DNA from: Alistipes sp. CAG:514
Lineage (GTDB): Bacteria; Bacteroidota; Bacteroidia; Bacteroidales; UBA932
DNA: 17,252 bases
Assembly: GCA_000431015.1 (NCBI GenBank)
Contig: HF986010.1
Coordinates: 1-17,252, forward strand
Direction: 5' to 3'
Shown here: positions 12,862 through 17,252 of the stretch, in pieces
How the letters are laid out: every line of letters begins with the position of its first letter
How positions within the stretch are numbered: the first letter of the stretch is position 1
Notes under the pieces: generated by a model
Seen by the model: the letters and a program-made list of their open reading frames with translations, nothing else
The model's database searches: none
What the model was told of the DNA's origin: nothing
Program-made: the position numbers and the translations under genes

Positions 12862-12892
12862 CAAAGATAGGAATATTTTAGTTACCTCACAA
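12862..12892 (-). promoter_or_regulatory. Promoter of rplY-pth
   Basis: TTGT (12892-12889), 19-nt spacer, TATCTTTG (12869-12862) on the minus strand fits the Bacteroidota consensus. The -33 part lies inside the end of the C11 peptidase gene. Confidence 0.7.
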
Positions 12893-14216
12893 GCCCCGTG
12901 GCCTTATTCCAAGGTTCCTTCTTATAATAGGAGTCAAGAAGCGGGGTGCCGGCACACGGCAGGTAGATGCTGAAGCCGGAATATTCAGTGATGTCGAAAG
13001 TGGCGAGGAATTGCGGGGTGGCTTCCCTGTAGACCACGCAGCGGTCGATGGCGTCGTTGACCGCTCTCAGCTCCTCTTCGTTGGAGATGCATTTCCGGAA
13101 TGTGTCCATGAGGTCGAAGAAATAGTGCCTGTTTTCCCTGAAATAGCCTTGGATCAGATGTGTGGGCGCGTTGGACAATGTGTCGGAGTACTCCCGGAAC
13201 AAATCCGAGCAGACCCTTGCCAGATTGTCCAGCCCGTCGGTGCGGACCAGGTTGATCGTTGCGGAACGATACGCTCCGTTCTGCTTGTCGTACATTCCGA
13301 ACGAATCCTTGAAGAGTCCTTCAAGGTCAGGAGTTGTCCTATCAAGGAGAAAAGAGGTGATCTTGGTGTAGTCGAACATACCGTAGCCCAGAACCTCCGC
13401 TGGAGAAAGACCAAGATAGTCAGCCTTGTCCTTGAGTCCGTAGGCCACTTCAACCCCGCCGGTGAAACACATGTCGAAAAGCAGGTAGTCGAGATGGTAG
13501 GGAATCGCGTCGGCGAACTCGCTGACGCTCATCTCGTGGCCGTAATAACTGCCCTTTATGTAGTCCTGTCCGATCGAGCGCGTCATCCCGTAGAACGGAT
13601 CAGTGTCGGCCAGATCTCCTTCCGGGACAGGAAGCCTTGGATGTCCAACGCTTTGAGCGGCAATGCTATACCTTGGGGCTCGACTCTTTCTTTTAGGATC
13701 ATTCTCGAATTGGTACGGGCTGTTAAAGTAGCCGGCGGGAAGCCAGCCCGAACCGTGCGAGGAGAACACCATCCCGTACCCTTTGTTGGCGGGGAACTTT
13801 TCCCTGACGAGAGTCAGCACCGCGCTGAGGGTGGAGGGGGACGCGGCGATGGTCTCCTTGCCGAACACCTTGAGGGTGTCGGAGATCACTTTCCCTTTTG
13901 AGGTCTTGTAGATGCGTCTGAGATAGGAGTTTACAGGAGTATAATCGTATTCCCCCTTGGAAATTCTTGAATATACCAGAAGCACATCACCGTATTTTCC
14001 GGGAATATACCCAGCTGGAAGTCCCGTATTCTGGTCTTCCATGTTTGTCTGCATGTACGATCCGATGTCGTTGAACGCGCATTCGTAGAAAAGCAGGACT
14101 CTGCGGTCGGCGCTTTCCGGTTCTTCGGTATTGTGTCTGTTCTTGTCGCATCCAAAAGCCGCTGTCATGACGAGAGCCGCGGCAAGAAACCTTGTGATTG
14201 TCCTTATGATGTTCAT
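12882..14216 (-). CDS. Clostripain-family (C11) cysteine peptidase, lipoprotein
   Basis: 444 residues from ATG 14216. A basic N-terminus and hydrophobic segment (3-21) end at C23 in 'TAAFGCDKN', a lipoprotein signal of the loose kind common in Bacteroidota, so the protein is probably anchored in an envelope membrane. The catalytic histidine is H154 in 'FSSHGSGW' and the nucleophile is C250 in 'LLFDMCFTGG', the two C11/clostripain motifs; 'GMVFSSHGSG' is typical. C11 enzymes cut after Arg or Lys, though specificity here is unknown. Starting at 14267 would place 17 extra residues before the signal and cross the leader hairpin, so the later ATG is preferred. It is divergent from the M49 lipoprotein. 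Confidence 0.9.
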   Translation of the reverse strand: MNIIRTITRFLAAALVMTAAFGCDKNRHNTEEPESADRRVLLFYECAFNDIGSYMQTNMEDQNTGLPAGYIPGKYGDVLLVYSRISKGEYDYTPVNSYLRRIYKTSKGKVISDTLKVFGKETIAASPSTLSAVLTLVREKFPANKGYGMVFSSHGSGWLPAGYFNSPYQFENDPKRKSRAPRYSIAAQSVGHPRLPVPEGDLADTDPFYGMTRSIGQDYIKGSYYGHEMSVSEFADAIPYHLDYLLFDMCFTGGVEVAYGLKDKADYLGLSPAEVLGYGMFDYTKITSFLLDRTTPDLEGLFKDSFGMYDKQNGAYRSATINLVRTDGLDNLARVCSDLFREYSDTLSNAPTHLIQGYFRENRHYFFDLMDTFRKCISNEEELRAVNDAIDRCVVYREATPQFLATFDITEYSGFSIYLPCAGTPLLDSYYKKEPWNKATGLVR

Positions 14217-14230
14217 AGTTTGTCCTTTAA

Positions 14231-14258
14231 GTCGGGGGCAGGATTGTCTAGCCCCGAC
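14231..14258 (-). promoter_or_regulatory. 5' leader hairpin of the C11 peptidase gene
   Basis: GTCGGGG (14231-14237) pairs with CCCCGAC (14252-14258), with one further C-G pair across a bulged G, around an 11-nt loop. It would be the first element of the transcript (start near 14259) and ends 14 nt before the start codon, where it might affect stability or translation. Confidence 0.4.
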
Positions 14259-14264
14259 AGATGA

Positions 14265-14272
14265 CAAATATA
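14265..14272 (-). promoter_or_regulatory. Candidate -7 box of the C11 peptidase gene
   Basis: TATATTTG on the minus strand matches TAnnTTTG. No good -33 box 19-21 nt upstream. It stands 22 nt from the divergent box at 14295-14302. Confidence 0.55.
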
Positions 14273-14294
14273 AGGAAATTCCTGAATAAATGGT

Positions 14295-14302
14295 TATATT
14301 TA
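14295..14302 (+). promoter_or_regulatory. Candidate -7 box of the M49 peptidase gene
   Basis: TATATTTA differs from TAnnTTTG only in the last base. The predicted start near 14309 leaves about 16 nt before the ATG. Weak evidence alone, but position fits. Confidence 0.4.
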
Positions 14303-14324
14303 CAAGCCAAAAACAATTATTTTT

Positions 14325-16331
14325 ATGAAATCAGGAATAAAGATGATTCTCACAATCGGAGCGGCTGCCGCTCTCTGCTCTTGCTCGCAAGGGGAAAAGA
14401 AGACACAAGACACTGACTTCCATTACCTTCTGGACGAGTTCGCCGACCTCAAGGTAATCCGTTTCCGGGTTCCGGGATGGGACAACCTCAGTCTCAGGCA
14501 GAAGGAATATGCCTACCATCTTTCTGAGGCCGCCAAGCTGGGCCGCGACATCACCTGGGACCAGTACTGCAAGTGGAACCTCCCGATCCGGCACGTGGTC
14601 GAGGATATTCTCAATGAATATGAAGGTGACCGTGAATGCGCTGATTTCCAGAACTTTACCGTCTACGCCAAGAGGCTTTTCTTCGCCAACGGCATCCATC
14701 ACCACTATTCCGAGGACAAGTTCTTCCCGGAGTGCCCGAAGGAATATTTCCAGAGCCTTATGGAGGCTGTCGGTGACGGGGAACAGGCCACTGAGCTGCT
14801 TGAGGTGATATATTCACCGGACATCTACCCTCAGCGCCGTTCCACTTCCAAGACAGGCGACATCGTGGAGCTTTCCGCTGTGAATTTCTATGACGGCGTG
14901 ACACGCGAGGAGGTTGATAAATATTACAATTCTATGATGGATCCGAACGACAAGACCCCGATCTCCTACGGCCTTAACACAAAGGTAGTCAAGGAGGACG
15001 GCAAGGTTGTCGAGAAGCCTTGGAAGGTCGGAGGAATCTACGGTCCGGCTCTGGAGAGGATCTGCGCCGAACTGGAGAAGGCCGCCGCTGTGGCCGAGAC
15101 CGATCTTCAGAAAGAGGCGATAGGGAAACTTGTGAAGTACTACAAGACAGGCGATCTGAAGACTTGGGACGATTTCAACATCGACTGGGTGCGCGACACC
15201 GTCGGCACGATCGACTTCATCAACGGATTCATCGAGGACTATGACGATCCGCTCGGACGCAAGGCCACATGGGAGGGCTATGTGAATATGAAGGATTCAG
15301 CGGCTTCCGCCCGTACGGAGGTCCTGAGCGCCAACGCGCAGTGGTTCGAGGACAATTCTCCGGTTGATCCGCGTTTCCGCAAGCCTCACGTCAAGGGCGT
15401 TTCCGCCAAGGTTGTGGACGGCATCACCCTCGCCGGAGCCACCTATCCTGCCACTCCGATCGGAATCAACCTTCCGAACGCCGACTGGATCAGACGTGAC
15501 TACGGCTCGAAGTCCGTGACCATCGCCAACATCACCCACGCCTACGACTATGCCGCCCAGGAGTCGCCGAAGAGTACCCTGACGGAGTTCGCCTACGACC
15601 AGGCCGAGATCGACGCCTACAAGAAGTTCGGCTCTTACACCGACGAGATTCACACGGATCTTCACGAGTGCCTCGGCCACGGCTCCGGGCAGCTGCTGCC
15701 TGGCGTGTCATCGACGGCTCTGGGAGAGTACCAGTCCACGCTTGAGGAGGCCCGCGCTGACCTCTTCGGACTCTACTACATGGCTGATCCTAAGATGGTT
15801 GAGCTTGGAATCATTCCGGATGCCGAGGCCTACAAGCCGGCATATTCTAACTACATCAGAAACGGTCTTTTCGTGCAGTTCACCCGTGTCGAGCTTGGCA
15901 AGCAGAACACCGAAGCCCACATGCAGAACCGCAAGCTGATCGCCGAGTGGTGCTACGAGAAGGGTGCCGGCCGCGGGATCATCGAGAAGAAGATGCGTGA
16001 CGGCAAGACCTATTTCGTCATCAATGACTACGAGGCGCTCCGCGGTCTGTTCGCCGAGCTTCTCGCCGAGATCCAGAGAATCAAGTCCGAGGGTGACTAT
16101 GCGGCGGGAAAGAATCTCGTGGAGACCTATGCTGTCAACATCGACCCGCAGCTCCACAAGGAGGTACTGGAGAGGTATGCGGCCTTGAACCTCAAGCCTT
16201 ACGGCGGTTTTGTCAATCCGGACATCGTGCCTGTGGAGAAGGACGGCAAGGTTGTAGACTACAAGATCGTCTATGTTGACGACTACCTCCGCCAGCAGCT
16301 CGACTACGGCAAGAAGTACAGGACGCTTTAG
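14325..16331 (+). CDS. Dipeptidyl-peptidase III-like (M49) zinc peptidase, lipoprotein
   Basis: 668 residues. The N-terminal hydrophobic segment ends in 'ALCSCSQG' with C20 as likely lipidated cysteine. The M49 zinc motif is 'HECLGH' at 447-452 (H447, E448, H452) and the second motif is 'EEARAD' at 474-479 with E475 as the probable third zinc ligand. 'GINLPNADWIRRDYGSKSV' and 'FAYDQAEIDAYKKFG' are further family blocks. M49 enzymes remove dipeptides from the N-terminus of peptides. Length fits the Bacteroidales form. An envelope location is inferred from the lipobox. Its stop codon TAG shares its last base with the GTG start of xerD, so the two genes are translationally coupled. Confidence 0.93.
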   Translation: MKSGIKMILTIGAAAALCSCSQGEKKTQDTDFHYLLDEFADLKVIRFRVPGWDNLSLRQKEYAYHLSEAAKLGRDITWDQYCKWNLPIRHVVEDILNEYEGDRECADFQNFTVYAKRLFFANGIHHHYSEDKFFPECPKEYFQSLMEAVGDGEQATELLEVIYSPDIYPQRRSTSKTGDIVELSAVNFYDGVTREEVDKYYNSMMDPNDKTPISYGLNTKVVKEDGKVVEKPWKVGGIYGPALERICAELEKAAAVAETDLQKEAIGKLVKYYKTGDLKTWDDFNIDWVRDTVGTIDFINGFIEDYDDPLGRKATWEGYVNMKDSAASARTEVLSANAQWFEDNSPVDPRFRKPHVKGVSAKVVDGITLAGATYPATPIGINLPNADWIRRDYGSKSVTIANITHAYDYAAQESPKSTLTEFAYDQAEIDAYKKFGSYTDEIHTDLHECLGHGSGQLLPGVSSTALGEYQSTLEEARADLFGLYYMADPKMVELGIIPDAEAYKPAYSNYIRNGLFVQFTRVELGKQNTEAHMQNRKLIAEWCYEKGAGRGIIEKKMRDGKTYFVINDYEALRGLFAELLAEIQRIKSEGDYAAGKNLVETYAVNIDPQLHKEVLERYAALNLKPYGGFVNPDIVPVEKDGKVVDYKIVYVDDYLRQQLDYGKKYRTL

Positions 16332-17206
16332 TGAATCTGACAGAAAGAATATTACAGGACTATTCCTCGTACCTGAAGATCGAACGTGCGATGTCGCCGA
16401 ACACGGTGGCATCGTACTCGTCCGATCTGCGTAAGTTCTTCTCGTCGGTGGACATTCTTCCGTCGGAAGTTTCCACAAAGGACATCCGCGGCTATCTTGC
16501 CTCTCAGGCCGGCCTGTCGAAGCGCTCGCAGGCGAGGATGCTGAGTTCACTGTGCTCGTTTTTTGACTGGCAGGTGCTTGAGGGTGACCGGAAAGAGAAT
16601 CCGTGCGACCCGGTTGACCCTCCGAAGAAAGGGCGCTATCTTCCTGCCGTGCTTTCTGTCGAGGAGGTGGGTTCCATTATGGACTCTGTGGATTTGTCGG
16701 ACTGGATGGGGAAGCGTGACCGGGCGATTCTCGAGATTCTGTACGGATGCGGACTGCGTGTCTCCGAGGCGGTTGGCATGCGTATCTCGCATGTCTATCT
16801 TGACGAGTCTTTCGTACGGGTTGTCGGCAAGGGCAACAAGGAGAGGATCGTCCCGATGGGCGAGGTGGCGGTCTGGGCGGTCCGGAACTATCTGGCAGCC
16901 AGGCCGGAACCCTATGGCCCGGAGTTCGGCGACACCTTGTTCCTGAACCGTTTCGGCAAGTCTCTCAGCCGCGTCTCGATGTTCGGCATCGTCAAGCGCC
17001 AGGCCATGCTTGCGGGCATCCGCAAGGAGATCTCCCCGCACACCTTCCGCCACTCTTTCGCCACCCATCTCATCGAGAACGGAGCCGACCTACGTGTCGT
17101 CCAGGAGATGCTCGGCCACGAGAGCATCACCACCACCGAGATCTACACCCACATCGACTCCTCCACCTGGCAGCAGTCCGTCCTCTCCCACCACCCGCGC
17201 CGTTGA
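16331..17206 (+). CDS. xerD: Site-specific tyrosine recombinase XerD
   Basis: 291 residues from GTG 16331. The N-terminal SAM-like DNA-binding domain (about 3-85) reads 'YLKIERAMSPNTVASYSSDLRKFF'. The catalytic domain has R143 ('GLRVSEA'), K167 ('GKGNKER'), H237 and R240 ('HTFRHSFATHL'), H263 ('LGHESITTTEIYTH') and nucleophile Y272. This full set and the length match XerC/XerD, which resolve chromosome dimers at dif near the terminus. The C-terminal 'IYTHIDSSTWQQSVLSHHPR' resembles XerD more than an integrase of a mobile element, and no att-like repeat or cargo was seen. The start codon overlaps the M49 stop by one base. Nothing is seen in the last 46 bases of the window. Confidence 0.93.
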   Translation: MNLTERILQDYSSYLKIERAMSPNTVASYSSDLRKFFSSVDILPSEVSTKDIRGYLASQAGLSKRSQARMLSSLCSFFDWQVLEGDRKENPCDPVDPPKKGRYLPAVLSVEEVGSIMDSVDLSDWMGKRDRAILEILYGCGLRVSEAVGMRISHVYLDESFVRVVGKGNKERIVPMGEVAVWAVRNYLAARPEPYGPEFGDTLFLNRFGKSLSRVSMFGIVKRQAMLAGIRKEISPHTFRHSFATHLIENGADLRVVQEMLGHESITTTEIYTHIDSSTWQQSVLSHHPRR

Positions 17207-17252
17207 CTGTCCTCTCCATTTCCGACGACGCTTTGCTTCCGGAGCGTTGCCC

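Noticed and set aside
13011..13901. A 296-codon plus-strand open frame opposite the C11 peptidase
   Set aside because: Antisense to the catalytic part of a well-supported gene and without any motif.
15708..16550. A 280-codon minus-strand open frame opposite the M49 and xerD genes
   Set aside because: It covers the zinc-motif region of the M49 gene in reverse and crosses into xerD; no homology, so a shadow.
16331..17206. The tyrosine recombinase as an integrase of a mobile element
   Set aside because: Length and motifs fit XerD, it is coupled to a chromosomal peptidase gene, and no att repeats, excisionase or cargo lie nearby. The tRNA-Gln gene is far away and intact.

Overview
The window reads as ordinary chromosome from a member of the Bacteroidota, most likely order Bacteroidales. 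Three things point there. Eleven genes or transcripts are preceded by the Bacteroidota -7 box TAnnTTTG, two more have near-matches, and in four cases a TTTG or TTGT -33 box sits 19-20 nt upstream. The protein families are typical of the group: UpxY-type NusG paralogue, small histone H1-like Hc1 protein, lipoprotein peptidases of families C11 and M49, L25 with an acidic tail. Shine-Dalgarno sequences are mostly lacking. The genus cannot be fixed from this sequence.

Left part, all on the minus strand, in transcription order: gmk and nadD (5811-4528), rpmH (4329-4177), tadA (4066-3632), tRNA-Gln(UUG) (3587-3517), a DJ-1/PfpI protein (3404-2826), a UpxY-family antiterminator (2807-2265), a small HAD phosphatase-like protein (1993-1559) and a polysaccharide flippase (1463-24). 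The last three look like the first genes of a capsule or O-antigen locus that runs off the left edge. A promoter-like sequence lies between the antiterminator and the HAD gene, and the flippase is clearly more AT-rich than everything to its right.

Middle: a ribbon-helix-helix-like small protein (+, 6020), a YugP-type membrane zinc peptidase (-, 7018-6329) with a structured 5' leader, alanine racemase (+, 7205-8320), the tyrS-rbfA pair (-, 10001-8360), tpiA (+, 10146-10901), a repeat-rich, poly-C-containing spacer, the Hc1-like protein (-, 11374-11198), and rplY-pth (-, 12774-11511).

Right part: two divergent lipoprotein peptidases share a short promoter region, a C11 clostripain-like protein (-, 14216-12882) and an M49 dipeptidyl-peptidase III-like protein (+, 14325-16331). 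The latter overlaps by one base a XerD-type recombinase (+, 16331-17206).

Most genes are housekeeping (translation, nucleotide, NAD, glycolysis, cell wall). The most striking anomaly is nadD: a 35-bp imperfect tandem duplication breaks the frame, and removing exactly 35 bp restores a normal-length, normally spaced protein. Other points of interest are the yugP leader RNA with competing hairpins, a possible leader ORF and internal promoter after the UpxY gene, and GC-rich intergenic repeats. I found no CRISPR array, transposase, phage gene or clear defence system.
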